The position numbers and the translations under genes were made by a program. The notes below the pieces were generated by a model. That model did no database searches and was not told where the DNA came from. It saw only the letters and a list, made by a program, of their open reading frames with translations. This document shows positions 1 to 8,657 of a DNA stretch of 17,461 bases, one piece after another (position 1 is the first letter of the stretch; each line of letters opens with the position of its first letter). The stretch comes from CAYWEP01 sp964613075 (lineage in GTDB: Bacteria > Patescibacteriota > Microgenomatia > Levybacterales > UBA12049): positions 1 through 17,461 of the forward strand of contig CAZTFV010000022.1 of NCBI GenBank assembly GCA_964613075.1. The letters are read 5' to 3'.

Positions 1-1
1 T

Positions 2-1561
2 CTTCAGTCAGCACGTGCGCCACAGGAATATGATTTCCTCATACGGGAACTATTGTTGCAACCAGAACAACTGGTTCGAATTTTTAGCCCTGATATTTTT
101 GGAAATCCAGCCAATAGAAATTATCTTCTGCAAGACCCATATCCGGGGAAAGCAATCTACATAGGGCTGGTTCCACTGTTTTTCAGCTTTATAGCAATAG
201 TGTTCCTTTGGAAAAAGAGCATAACTCGTTTCTTCGCGATAACAGCTCTTGTTATTTTTCTGCTTATTCTGAGGACACCTGCAACAGAGCTTTTCTACAG
301 ATTACAAATTCCATTATTTTCCTCAAGCTCGCCGGCAAATGCTATTTTTCTCCTTAGTTTTTCTCTTTCAGTGCTGTCCGGATTTGGATTGGATTACTGG
401 ATAACACAAAGAGGGAAGAAAGAGTGGAACGTACCGGTCATTTTTGCCATGTTATTTTTGTTCTGTTTTCTGATTGTTGTCATAACGCAGATACAGTACA
501 ATATAAAAGGTCTCATTTACTCTTTTTTACTTCTCTTTTTTCTAGCCGTTTTTTACTACGCAGGCTTGTTTTTCGCAAAGAAAAAGTCTTTTATTGCATT
601 GCTCCTTATCGCCATAACAGTATTTGATCTTTTCTACTTCTTCCAGAAATTCAATCCTTTTGTTTCAAAGGCTCTTATCTTTCCAGATCATAGTGTTTTG
701 ACATGGTTAAAACAAAATGCAGGATACAACAGATTTTGGGGGTATGGAAGCGGAAGAATTGAGGCAAACTTTGCCACGCAGTATGGTATTTTTTCACCTG
801 ACGGGTATGACCCTTTATATCCAAGGCGATACGGAGAATTCATACAAGCATCGGGAAATGGGAAGATTGAAACTGTATTTACCAACAAAACCAGATCAGA
901 CGCAGTCATTCAACCGGGATTCGGGGAAGAAGATCTTCCGAATAACCAGTCGAGATTGCGGATGCTTGATGTATTGGGAGTAAAATATATTCTCAGTGTG
1001 GATAATGACCCTCATTCTGATAAAACATTTCCCGATGACCGCTTCAAAGAAATCTATAAAGACAATGCTTGGAGGATTTATGAGAATAGGAAAGCGCTTC
1101 CGCGTGCGTTCCTCGCATCAGAATACGAAGTGATTAAAGACAGAAGCGAATTTGGAAAAATATTTTTCTCAGAAGCATTTGACCCAGTAAAAACGCTATT
1201 ACTTGAAGAAACCCCGGTTGATTTCATGCCGGCACCACTGCAAAACGGGACTGCGAAAATACTTGATTACCGAGCAAATCAGATAACAATCGCAACCGAG
1301 TCCAAAACCAACTCATTGCTTTTTCTTTCGGATACCTATTATCCAGGCTGGGAGGCAAAAGTTGACAATGTAACAGTACCATTATATAGGGCAGATTATA
1401 CATTTCGGGCGGTTGTTGTCCCCAAAGGAGCACATACTGTTATTTTCTCTTTATCTTCTTCATCATTCTCTTTCGGTCTGAAAACTTCTATACTAAGTAT
1501 AGTTCTGCTTGCCGTTTTGGGTCTTGTACGGACAAAAAAGAAGGTATTTTATGAAGCCTAA
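2..1561 (+). CDS. YfhO-family multi-pass membrane protein (GT-C-like), 5' truncated by the window edge
   Basis: The reading frame is open to base 2 and the codons upstream of the first possible start (TTG at 53) already align with the two other YfhO proteins here, so the true start lies outside the window; 519 residues are visible. They begin just before the family motif SPDIFGNP, followed by about six membrane helices (to roughly residue 220), an extracytoplasmic region with DGYDPLYPRRYGEFI near residue 267, a C-terminal beta-rich module with YYPGW and RADYTFRAVVVPKG, and a last helix before a basic tail. YfhO proteins are GT-C-like enzymes that in Firmicutes transfer sugars from undecaprenyl-phosphate to teichoic acids; the acceptor here is unknown. 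The missing N-terminal part should carry the catalytic Asp loop. The 3' end overlaps the next gene by 11 bp. Family assignment is firm; function is inferred. Confidence 0.9.
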   Translation, partial: LQSARAPQEYDFLIRELLLQPEQLVRIFSPDIFGNPANRNYLLQDPYPGKAIYIGLVPLFFSFIAIVFLWKKSITRFFAITALVIFLLILRTPATELFYRLQIPLFSSSSPANAIFLLSFSLSVLSGFGLDYWITQRGKKEWNVPVIFAMLFLFCFLIVVITQIQYNIKGLIYSFLLLFFLAVFYYAGLFFAKKKSFIALLLIAITVFDLFYFFQKFNPFVSKALIFPDHSVLTWLKQNAGYNRFWGYGSGRIEANFATQYGIFSPDGYDPLYPRRYGEFIQASGNGKIETVFTNKTRSDAVIQPGFGEEDLPNNQSRLRMLDVLGVKYILSVDNDPHSDKTFPDDRFKEIYKDNAWRIYENRKALPRAFLASEYEVIKDRSEFGKIFFSEAFDPVKTLLLEETPVDFMPAPLQNGTAKILDYRANQITIATESKTNSLLFLSDTYYPGWEAKVDNVTVPLYRADYTFRAVVVPKGAHTVIFSLSSSSFSFGLKTSILSIVLLAVLGLVRTKKKVFYEA

Positions 1562-3239
1562 GCATATTGCTATACTGTTGCTTTGTATTGTTGCTCTTGC
1601 GGCAGTCCTTCGTTTTTATAAACTAGGAAGCGTGCCGTATGGGTTTTACCAGGACGAGTCGGCGATAGGATATAATGCGTTGTCTATTCTTGAGACGGGA
1701 AAGGACGAATATGGCAAATCATTCCCGCTTTACTTTAAGTCATTCGGCGACTACAAACTTCCTATCTACATCTATTCGACAGTAGTATCACTTGCAGTAT
1801 TTGGGCTCAATGAGTTTGCAGTCCGTTTTCCCTCTGCATTTTTCGGGCTTCTGACAGTCATAGCCTTTTATTTTTTTGTCAACGAGTTAACAAAAAGTAA
1901 AAAACTATCTCTTATCGCAACAGTTCTTCTTGCCATAAACCCGTGGCATCTGCATTATAATCGTGCAACATTTGAAGTGAGTATTTCTCTTTTTCTTTTT
2001 GTTCTTGGAACATGGTTACTGCTCCTTAGTCTTAGAAAAAAAACTGCCGGGTTATTTCTTTTGGGAACGCTGTGTTTTGTTATAAATCTTTATACATATA
2101 ATCTGACGAGGTTTCTTTCCCCGGTTCTGTACCTTTTTATTACCCTTTTTTATAAAAAAGAATTTGTGCGGACGACAAAGTCCGAGCTGGTAATAACAGC
2201 TATTGTTTCAATGCTCCTTCTTGTCCCGTTTGTCGGAACTCTGCTTCAAAGCGGCGGAGCATCATCAGCAAAAGGGACATTTTTATTCACAAGCTCTGCA
2301 GTGCAAGCACCGCTTTTGGAGCTTCGCAGCTATATGCTCCATACATCGTTACTTTTCAGTAAGCTATTTTTTAATTCATGGATTTTATCTTTCTGGCAGT
2401 ATCTGCAAAACCTTGTATCCTATTTCTCCGTCTCATTTTTTTTTATCTCAGGATCGGTGCATGGTAATCATGGCATTGGCAACGTCGGCCAATTTTATCT
2501 TGTTGAGTTACCATTTATGGTATACGGCATATATGTACTTGTCCGTCAAAGACTGACATACGGATACTTTCTTATTGGCTGGGCAATGCTCGTAGTGCTG
2601 ATTGCGAGTTTGACGCGTGATGTACCGCATGCAACGCGAAGCTTCTTCCTTCTTGTGCCGCTGGTTATTTTTTCCGGAGTCGGTTTCCTGTCGGCGTGGA
2701 ATTTTTTGAAAAAACGAAATCAGAAAATTCGGTATGTAGCAATTACAGTATTTATTGCGGCCTTCGCCTACAGTATGCTTTACTACGTTGCTTCTTACTA
2801 TATTCGTTTTCCGCTGGCATACGCAAAATCCTGGCGTTCTGAGGATAAAACCCTCTCTCTGTTTTTAAAGGAGGTTGGTGGAAAGTACGAAAGGGTTGTT
2901 TTTGATAAAAAAGCAGGATTTGTCTATACGTCACTTCTTTTCTATCTTCCGTATCCGCCATCAAGTTTTCAGGAACAGGCTATAAGAGACCCGGATGACT
3001 CTGAGGGGTTCAGTAATGTTTCAGCCTTAGGAAAATATGTTTTTTCGGATATTGATTGGCAGCATGAGCTCTCAGAGAAGAATACGCTGATTATAACGAC
3101 AAGGGAGAATCTGCCAAAAGGAGTGCCGATTCTTAAAACATTTACCTATCCGCGTCGGCCAATTGTCCTGTCTGTAAAAGAAAAAGTCATGCAATATCCG
3201 CTTGAGGAGGAAGCATATGTTGCGGTTGAAATTCAATAG
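1551..3239 (+). CDS. PMT_2/GT39-type membrane glycosyltransferase
   Basis: This 562-residue protein has about ten membrane helices and then a soluble C-terminal domain of roughly 115 residues. The first extracytoplasmic loop carries FYQDESAIGYNA with adjacent acidic residues D35-E36, the usual catalytic/metal site of GT-C enzymes such as PMT and ArnT. The following stretch LNEFAVRFPSAFFGLLTV is typical of PMT_2 proteins, as are NPWHLHYNR and PHATRSFFLLVPL further on. By family, it should transfer a sugar from a polyprenyl-phosphate donor to a protein or lipid acceptor outside the membrane. ATG 1551 was chosen over the longer frame from 1509 because AGAAGG lies at 1539-1544 with 6 nt spacing; this leaves an 11-bp overlap with the previous gene. 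A run of nine T at 2436-2444 encodes FFF. Substrate cannot be told. Confidence 0.88.
   Translation: MKPKHIAILLLCIVALAAVLRFYKLGSVPYGFYQDESAIGYNALSILETGKDEYGKSFPLYFKSFGDYKLPIYIYSTVVSLAVFGLNEFAVRFPSAFFGLLTVIAFYFFVNELTKSKKLSLIATVLLAINPWHLHYNRATFEVSISLFLFVLGTWLLLLSLRKKTAGLFLLGTLCFVINLYTYNLTRFLSPVLYLFITLFYKKEFVRTTKSELVITAIVSMLLLVPFVGTLLQSGGASSAKGTFLFTSSAVQAPLLELRSYMLHTSLLFSKLFFNSWILSFWQYLQNLVSYFSVSFFFISGSVHGNHGIGNVGQFYLVELPFMVYGIYVLVRQRLTYGYFLIGWAMLVVLIASLTRDVPHATRSFFLLVPLVIFSGVGFLSAWNFLKKRNQKIRYVAITVFIAAFAYSMLYYVASYYIRFPLAYAKSWRSEDKTLSLFLKEVGGKYERVVFDKKAGFVYTSLLFYLPYPPSSFQEQAIRDPDDSEGFSNVSALGKYVFSDIDWQHELSEKNTLIITTRENLPKGVPILKTFTYPRRPIVLSVKEKVMQYPLEEEAYVAVEIQ
3205..3212 (+). promoter_or_regulatory. 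Strong Shine-Dalgarno site deciding the start at 3217
   Basis: GAGGAGGA lies 4 nt before ATG 3217, inside the 3' end of the previous gene. It favours ATG 3217 over the in-frame TTG at 3202, which would place the site inside the coding region. Confidence 0.8.
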
Positions 3240-4785
3240 CCCTCAAGCCTTTTTCCTCCTGGCGCTTATTTTTTGCTCGACTCTTGCATTGCTTCCGTTA
3301 TTTCACACCGGTTTTTTTCAGAGCGATGATGGAGAGTGGATGATTATTCGCTTCAGTGCTTTTCATGAAGCTTTTCGGGACGGACAAATACCGGTTCGTT
3401 TTTTAAGCAGGCTCAATCACGGATATGGATACCCGGTAGCAAATTTTCTTTACCCCGGCTTCATGTACCTGGCAGAACCGATTCACATCATTGGATTTGG
3501 TTTCGTCGATACAATTAAAATACTCTTTGGCCTGTCTCTTATCGGGTCGGGGGTATTTTGCTACTTTTGGTTACTCCGTCTTTTTCCGCCTCTTGCTTCA
3601 TTTGTCGGCGCAATAGTCTATCTGTACGCACCGTATCATCTCTACGATGTGTACAAAAGGGGATCACTGGGAGAAGCGCTTGCGCTTGCAGTTGTACCAT
3701 TTGTTCTTTGGAGTATTGAAAGAAAAAATATTTTCCGCTCAAGCCTCGGAATAGCTTTGCTGCTTCTTTCTCATAATACTTTAGCACTTCTCTTCTTGCC
3801 CCTCATCGTTGTCTATATGCTACTTGACATATTCGTCACGGAGAACAGGAAGAAACTTTTTTACCAATATACTAGTATATTGGTACTCGGAATTGGTGTA
3901 TCAGCGTTTTTTTGGATTCCAGCGCTGTATGATCTTCAGTACACTGTTTTTTCCAAGACCGCGATTTCGAATTGGAGCATGTACTTCGCCGACTATATGT
4001 TGGTCGGACTTTCAACATTTGTTATACTGGTGCTTACTATTTTCTTGTTCGCAGCAGAGAAAGTAAAACCACAAAAACACAGGTTGACGATTGTTTTTTT
4101 ATTCGTTGGTATTGCTTCGCTATTTCTTGCAACAGCAGTAAGTAGTATTCTGTGGGGTATTTTACCGGTAGCTTTTATTCAATTTCCATTTCGTTTCTTA
4201 TCGGTAACCATCCTTTGTTTTTCTTTCCTGGCGGCTTTTACTGTATCGGTTATAAAGAAAAGGCTGAAAATCGTAGCTGCTGTCGCCATCATTGTACTAA
4301 CATTTTTTTCCGCATGGGCATACCTCTTTCCGGCAAAATACATTGATAAACCGGACGGTTTGTACGCAACAAATGAAGATACGACTACAGTTAAAAATGA
4401 ATACATGCCAAAATGGGTGAGGGAAATTCCGAAGGAACATTTTGATCAAAAGGTAGAGATTGAGCAGGGAGAAATATCTGATATAAAAATACAGACAAAT
4501 CGCATTTCATTCAATGCGAAAGCAGAAGAGTCAACCAGAGCAATTATCAATACTATTTATTTCCCCGGCTGGAAGGTAAAAATTGACAATCAGAATACGT
4601 TGATAGACTATACGAACGACAAGGGAATCATTATGTTTGATATCCCAGGCGGCAATCACAGCGTAGAAGCAATATTTACCGAAACCCCAATAAGATTACT
4701 GAGCGATGCAATATCACTTGTCAGTTTTGGATTGCTTATTGGCTGGAATGTATTCTTGAGAAAAAAATATGAATATAAAACATAG
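3217..4785 (+). CDS. PF10131-type ('6-pyruvoyl-tetrahydropterin synthase-related') membrane protein, first of a tandem pair
   Basis: A 522-residue multi-pass protein. After the first helix the outer loop reads QSDDGEWMIIR (D37, D38), then DGQIPVRFLSRLNHGYGYPVANF, a signature of the PF10131 membrane family, whose historic name does not reflect its function. Further conserved points shared with the next gene are YKRGSLGEA, LSHNT and a C-terminal beta-rich module with YFPGWKVKIDN followed by a final helix. The acidic pair in loop 1 and overall plan resemble GT-C glycosyltransferases, so a role in extracytoplasmic sugar transfer is inferred, not shown. It overlaps the gene before by 23 bp and the gene after by 17 bp, implying coupled translation. 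A perfect 24-bp palindrome sits inside it at 3862-3885. Family call is good; activity unknown. Confidence 0.85.
   Translation: MLRLKFNSPQAFFLLALIFCSTLALLPLFHTGFFQSDDGEWMIIRFSAFHEAFRDGQIPVRFLSRLNHGYGYPVANFLYPGFMYLAEPIHIIGFGFVDTIKILFGLSLIGSGVFCYFWLLRLFPPLASFVGAIVYLYAPYHLYDVYKRGSLGEALALAVVPFVLWSIERKNIFRSSLGIALLLLSHNTLALLFLPLIVVYMLLDIFVTENRKKLFYQYTSILVLGIGVSAFFWIPALYDLQYTVFSKTAISNWSMYFADYMLVGLSTFVILVLTIFLFAAEKVKPQKHRLTIVFLFVGIASLFLATAVSSILWGILPVAFIQFPFRFLSVTILCFSFLAAFTVSVIKKRLKIVAAVAIIVLTFFSAWAYLFPAKYIDKPDGLYATNEDTTTVKNEYMPKWVREIPKEHFDQKVEIEQGEISDIKIQTNRISFNAKAEESTRAIINTIYFPGWKVKIDNQNTLIDYTNDKGIIMFDIPGGNHSVEAIFTETPIRLLSDAISLVSFGLLIGWNVFLRKKYEYKT
3862..3885. repeat. Perfect 24-bp AT-rich palindrome inside a coding region
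   Basis: The arm TACCAATATA, the centre CTAG and the reverse-complement arm TATATTGGTA form an uninterrupted palindrome. It is exactly eight codons long in the frame of the surrounding gene (YQYTSILV). It could form a hairpin in the mRNA or bind a dimeric protein; no function is known. Confidence 0.85.
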
Positions 4786-6454
4786 CGTACTTGGATTCAT
4801 TATTGTTTTTGTTTTATCCTATTTCACAGTAGCGCCGCTTTTTATCGGAGGCTTTTTCCCTGTGCATGATGATACGCAGGTAGCCCGCGTATTCACAATG
4901 CAAAAGTCACTGAAAGACGGCATGTTCCCGGTACGATGGGTGAGTGATTTGGGATATGGGTACGGGTATCCGATATTTAATTTTTATGCACCGCTTGCCT
5001 ATTACTTTGGCGGCACGATGATGCTTTTTGGTTTTGATGCAATAACGGCGACAAAGATCATGATGGGGGTTGGGATGGTGCTCGCCGCGTTGTCCATGTA
5101 TGTGTTGGCAAAAGAATTTTGGGGAGTAGTAGGCGGAGTTGTTTCGGCAGTACTATACGTATATGCTCCGTTTCATGCGGTTGATCTCTATGTTCGTGGC
5201 GATGTCGCAGAACTTTGGGCATATGGATTTATTCCTCTTGTTTTTTACGGTATATGGAAGTTATACAAGGAAAGAGCATGGAAATATGTAATGTTATCGG
5301 CCATCGGTTATGCTGCCATAATTCTCTCACACAACTTAACTGCGATGATGGTAACACCATTTTTCATTGTGGCAATAATTATCCTCTCGGCAGTTTTATA
5401 CAGAAGAAAAAAACTCTATGTACTTAGCGCTTTGCCCTTCGCCTTGTGTATTGGGCTACTCCTTTCGGCTTTCTACTGGCTGCCTGCGCTTTTTGAGATG
5501 CAGTATACAAACGTGCTCGGACAGATCGGTGGTGGCGCGGATTTTCGTGACCATTTTGTTTGCCTTCTCCAGTTATGGGAGAGTCAATGGGGATTCGGCG
5601 GGTCTGTTCCCGGGTGTCTTGACGGATTGTCTTTCAGAATAGGGAAGATGCATCTTCTCATTGTTCTTGTCGCAATAGTTCTTCTTTTTGTGTACAGGAA
5701 AGATAGAGGGAAAAAAGGAATGGTTTTTTTTGGCATCGCTGGATTATTTGTTTCTCTATTTCTTCTCCTTCCAATCGCTAAGCCGATTTGGGAGGCAGTA
5801 CCCCTCATGGCTTTTTTCCAATATCCATGGCGGTTTTTGTTAATGGTAGGTTTTTTTTCTTCGTTTATTGCAGGTTTTCCGCTGTGGGTTTTAGGAAGAC
5901 TTGATAAGAAAAATAATATATATCTTCTTTTCGGTGCGAGTATTATTGTCGTAGCGACCCTGTTTTTATATATAAAACTTTTTTCTCCCCAGACAATTGG
6001 GCCAAAAACAGAAAAAGAGTTAATTAGTCGCGAAGCTATTTCATGGACAGCGTCAAAAATTTCTGATGAATATATGCCAAAAGGGTTTTACAAGCCGAGC
6101 TCACCTGATGAGACTCATGACCCCTTTGTTGTTCAAGAGGGGATTGCAAGATTTTCAGATACCAAAGAAAAGACTCAGCGCATAGAGACAAAAGTATCCG
6201 TTACAAAAGAGGCAAGAATAGAAGCGAATATTGCATACTTTCCCGCATGGAAACTATTCGTTGACAATAAAACCCATCCGTTTATCGTAACAAGTTTTGG
6301 TTTTCTATTCAGTCTTCCAGACGGAGTCCACCTGGTTCGCTTCGAATTCGTACAAACGCCTATTGAAAAAATTGCAAATCTGCTGTCCTTTGCTGGTATC
6401 CTGATGGTACTTATTGGTATAATTTATCAACGGAAAAGAGGGATACATCAGTGA
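4769..6454 (+). CDS. PF10131-type ('6-pyruvoyl-tetrahydropterin synthase-related') membrane protein, second of a tandem pair
   Basis: A 561-residue multi-pass protein, clearly a paralogue of its upstream neighbour. The outer loop after helix 1 reads FFPVHDDTQVARVF (D34, D35), followed by SLKDGMFPVRWVSDLGYGYGYPIFNFYAPLAYY, the hallmark of the PF10131 family. Later come VRGDVAELWA, LSHNLTAM, FYWLPALFEMQYT and YPWRFLLM. The C-terminal part has YFPAWKLFVDN, a beta-rich stretch and TPIEKIANLL before the last helix, the same order as in its neighbour. GT-C-like sugar transfer at the outer face is inferred from the plan and the neighbours. The ATG overlaps the preceding gene by 17 bp; only a weak TTGAGAA precedes it, so coupling probably drives initiation. 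Its stop TGA overlaps the GTG start of the next gene. Confidence 0.86.
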   Translation: MNIKHSVLGFIIVFVLSYFTVAPLFIGGFFPVHDDTQVARVFTMQKSLKDGMFPVRWVSDLGYGYGYPIFNFYAPLAYYFGGTMMLFGFDAITATKIMMGVGMVLAALSMYVLAKEFWGVVGGVVSAVLYVYAPFHAVDLYVRGDVAELWAYGFIPLVFYGIWKLYKERAWKYVMLSAIGYAAIILSHNLTAMMVTPFFIVAIIILSAVLYRRKKLYVLSALPFALCIGLLLSAFYWLPALFEMQYTNVLGQIGGGADFRDHFVCLLQLWESQWGFGGSVPGCLDGLSFRIGKMHLLIVLVAIVLLFVYRKDRGKKGMVFFGIAGLFVSLFLLLPIAKPIWEAVPLMAFFQYPWRFLLMVGFFSSFIAGFPLWVLGRLDKKNNIYLLFGASIIVVATLFLYIKLFSPQTIGPKTEKELISREAISWTASKISDEYMPKGFYKPSSPDETHDPFVVQEGIARFSDTKEKTQRIETKVSVTKEARIEANIAYFPAWKLFVDNKTHPFIVTSFGFLFSLPDGVHLVRFEFVQTPIEKIANLLSFAGILMVLIGIIYQRKRGIHQ

Positions 6455-7203
6455 GTAATAAACCAAGCGTTGAAATAGCTATTCCAGTGCATAACGAAGA
6501 AAAAGAGCTGGAAAAAAACATAGAAAAACTGTATAACTACAGTCGCGAAAACCTCAAAAATTATAATTGGCACATTACAATCGCGGATAATGCCTCAAGT
6601 GATAATACGCCTATAATTGGAGCAACGCTTGCCAAGAAGCATCCAGAAATTTCACTTCTTAGGCTGGAACAGAAAGGGAGAGGCAGAGCGGTGAAGAGAG
6701 CATGGAGTCAATCAGGGGCTGACTATTACGCCTACATGGATTTGGATCTCTCAACTGATCTTGTGCATTTGCCTAAGTTATTGCAAGCGCTTAGGCAGGG
6801 GTATGATATTGCTATCGGCTCACGGCTGGCTAAAGGTGCGCAAGTTGAAGGGAGAACGTTGCTTCGTGAGATAACCTCAAGGACATTAAATTTTGTTTTT
6901 ATCCAATCGATTTTCAATACACATTTTACTGATGCACAATGCGGCTTTAAGGCAGTAACCAAAGGAGTAGTTGAAAAGCTCATACCCCACGTGTTTGATA
7001 ATGGGTGGTTTTTTGATGGTGAATTATTGATTATCGCTGAAAAAAGCGGATATAAAATATATGAGGAGCCAGTACACTGGGTTGATAATCCCGGATCGAC
7101 AGTGCGGTTAATCTCAACAGTCTCCGGTGATTTGCGGGTAATGTGGCGACTTTTTTCAACCCAGCCATGGATCGCAATAAAAAAGGAGAGGAACAAAAAA
7201 TAA
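6451..7203 (+). CDS. GT2 glycosyltransferase, polyprenyl-phosphate-sugar synthase type (DPM1/ALG5-like)
   Basis: A soluble 250-residue GT-A protein with no membrane helices. Visible motifs in order are EIAIPVHNEEKEL at 8-20, IADNASSDNT near 48, DLDLS at 97-101 (metal/nucleotide-sugar Asp motif), IGSR at 122-125, DAQCGFKAV at 161-169, and VHWVDNPGSTVRL from 208. This set matches dolichyl/polyprenyl-phosphate mannosyl- and glucosyltransferases, which make the lipid-linked sugar donors used by GT-C enzymes. Unlike CsbB or GtrB it lacks the C-terminal membrane pair, so it would be a peripheral enzyme. The GTG start is supported by GAGGGA at 6438-6443 with 7 nt spacing and by the GTGA overlap with the upstream stop. 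Placed between six GT-C-like genes and a flippase, it is the obvious donor-making candidate. Sugar identity cannot be told. Confidence 0.88.
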   Translation: MSNKPSVEIAIPVHNEEKELEKNIEKLYNYSRENLKNYNWHITIADNASSDNTPIIGATLAKKHPEISLLRLEQKGRGRAVKRAWSQSGADYYAYMDLDLSTDLVHLPKLLQALRQGYDIAIGSRLAKGAQVEGRTLLREITSRTLNFVFIQSIFNTHFTDAQCGFKAVTKGVVEKLIPHVFDNGWFFDGELLIIAEKSGYKIYEEPVHWVDNPGSTVRLISTVSGDLRVMWRLFSTQPWIAIKKERNKK

Positions 7204-8657
7204 TGGATGAGCTTGATATTATTCTTCTGACAAAACGATCAGTCCAAGGCATTCTGGCACTCATCTCGCGAAATTTTTTCTTAAATCTTATTTCCGCATT
7301 TTCATTTATTCTTATATCATCGATTTTGCAGCCACGAGATATAGGCATATACACTGCGGTCATCGCTATTCAGCGGATAATCAATTTTTTTACTGATTTT
7401 GGTCTGGGGGCAGCCCTCATCCAGAAAAAGGAAGAGTTAACTGAGGGAGATCTGAAAACCAGCTTTACTTTGCAAGCGGGTGTTACGTTGATAATTTTTA
7501 TTGCTGTGCTTTTACTCAGAGGATCAATTGCAACGTATTTTAACTTAAGCTTGCAAGCCGAGATATTATTGGTAGTTTTGGTTTTTTGCATTTTTCTCTC
7601 TTCTTTTAAGACAATTCCGTCAATACTCCTTGAGAGAAAAATAAAATTTGAGAAACTTATTATTCCACAGACGGTTGAGTCTTTTCTTTTTAATGCTTTG
7701 CTTATTTTTTTGGTATTTCGCGGGTTTGGGATAGCGAGTTTTAGTTGGGCATTTCTTATTTCAGCCCTTGCGGGTATTCCTTTCTATTATGTAGTCTCGC
7801 CTTGGAAAATCGGGCTTAGCATAGACCGTGGCTCACTTCATCATTTGAGATTCGGAGCACGGTTTCAGGCAAAGAATATTCTGGCCGCGATTAAAGATGA
7901 CGCGCTAACGGTTTTTTTGGCAAAGACACTTTCATATACCGATCTGGGATATATCGGTTTTGCGCAGCGGCTGGCATTTTATCTTTACCGGTATGTCGTT
8001 GACAGCGTCACAAAGGTAACCTTTTCAACCTATGCGAGAATTCAGGGTGATTTGCAGGTGGTAAGAAAGGCAATCGAAAAATCCCTTTTCTTTGTATCCG
8101 TAGGCATCTTCCCGTTACTAACGGGTCTTATTATTGTTTCACCCTATCTTATCAAGTATTTTCCTGGATGGAACAACAAGTGGGAACCAGCGCTTTTCAG
8201 CTTGATTTTTTTCTGTCTCAATGCGGTTGTTTCCTCAATGTCAGGAATACTGGTTAATATTCTTGACGCAAACGGTAAAGTAAAAATTACCCTGAATCTT
8301 ATGATGTTATGGACTGCTCTTACCTGGATTTTAACGCCGATTCTAATGTATTTTTTCGGATATAACGGAGTTGCAGTCGCTTCTTTTCTTATTACTTTGA
8401 CGATTTTTATTACTATTTCGTACGTTCGACGGATTGTAGACTTTCATTTCTTTCGGAGTATCCATAAGCCGCTTATCGGTACGGCTATTATGGCCTTTGT
8501 CGTCTATTTTATCTCCCTGTTTTTCATAACAAATTTCATAAGCCTTATTGCGGTTGTGGTATTGGGTGGAGGTGTATACTTAGGTTGTATCTACTTTTTG
8601 GCAAGAGATGAATTTCGTCAAGCGCTTTATGCGTTACGCTTAAAACATGAAGGATAA
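7203..8657 (+). CDS. Wzx-type polysaccharide flippase (MOP superfamily, PST family)
   Basis: A 484-residue hydrophobic protein with about twelve to fourteen helices. The N-terminal part, ISRNFFLNLISAFSFILISS followed by LQPRDIGIYTAV, and DFGLGAALIQKKEELTEGDLKTSF near residues 66-88 are typical of WzxC/TuaB-like exporters. A central PWKIGL stretch and a second helical bundle follow. By family it flips polyprenyl-pyrophosphate-linked oligosaccharides, or lipid-linked sugars, across the membrane. ATG 7203 was chosen over the longer frame from 7143 because the stop and start overlap as TAATG and AAGGAGAGG lies at 7183-7191, although the 11-nt spacing is long. It ends 11 bp inside the next gene. 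It is the only recognisable exporter in the window and would serve the glycosyltransferases on either side. Confidence 0.9.
   Translation: MDELDIILLTKRSVQGILALISRNFFLNLISAFSFILISSILQPRDIGIYTAVIAIQRIINFFTDFGLGAALIQKKEELTEGDLKTSFTLQAGVTLIIFIAVLLLRGSIATYFNLSLQAEILLVVLVFCIFLSSFKTIPSILLERKIKFEKLIIPQTVESFLFNALLIFLVFRGFGIASFSWAFLISALAGIPFYYVVSPWKIGLSIDRGSLHHLRFGARFQAKNILAAIKDDALTVFLAKTLSYTDLGYIGFAQRLAFYLYRYVVDSVTKVTFSTYARIQGDLQVVRKAIEKSLFFVSVGIFPLLTGLIIVSPYLIKYFPGWNNKWEPALFSLIFFCLNAVVSSMSGILVNILDANGKVKITLNLMMLWTALTWILTPILMYFFGYNGVAVASFLITLTIFITISYVRRIVDFHFFRSIHKPLIGTAIMAFVVYFISLFFITNFISLIAVVVLGGGVYLGCIYFLARDEFRQALYALRLKHEG

Noticed and set aside
1509..1550. Longer start for the PMT_2/GT39 gene, 14 codons upstream
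   Set aside because: The added residues are polar and non-family, lie wholly inside the previous gene, and a good AGAAGG site favours ATG 1551.
2436..2444. Run of nine T in the PMT_2/GT39 gene, and runs of eight T in other membrane genes, as phase-variation tracts
   Set aside because: They encode Phe in membrane helices of an AT-rich genome, where such runs are expected; nothing else suggests slippage.
2485..3165. Direct repeat CGTCGGCCAATT at about 2484 and 3153
   Set aside because: Several 12-bp matches are expected by chance in a window of this size, and no further structure surrounds these copies.
6732..7196. A 154-codon open frame on the minus strand
   Set aside because: It lies entirely opposite the DPM1/ALG5-like gene whose motifs are all intact, has no recognisable domain, and is best explained as a shadow frame.
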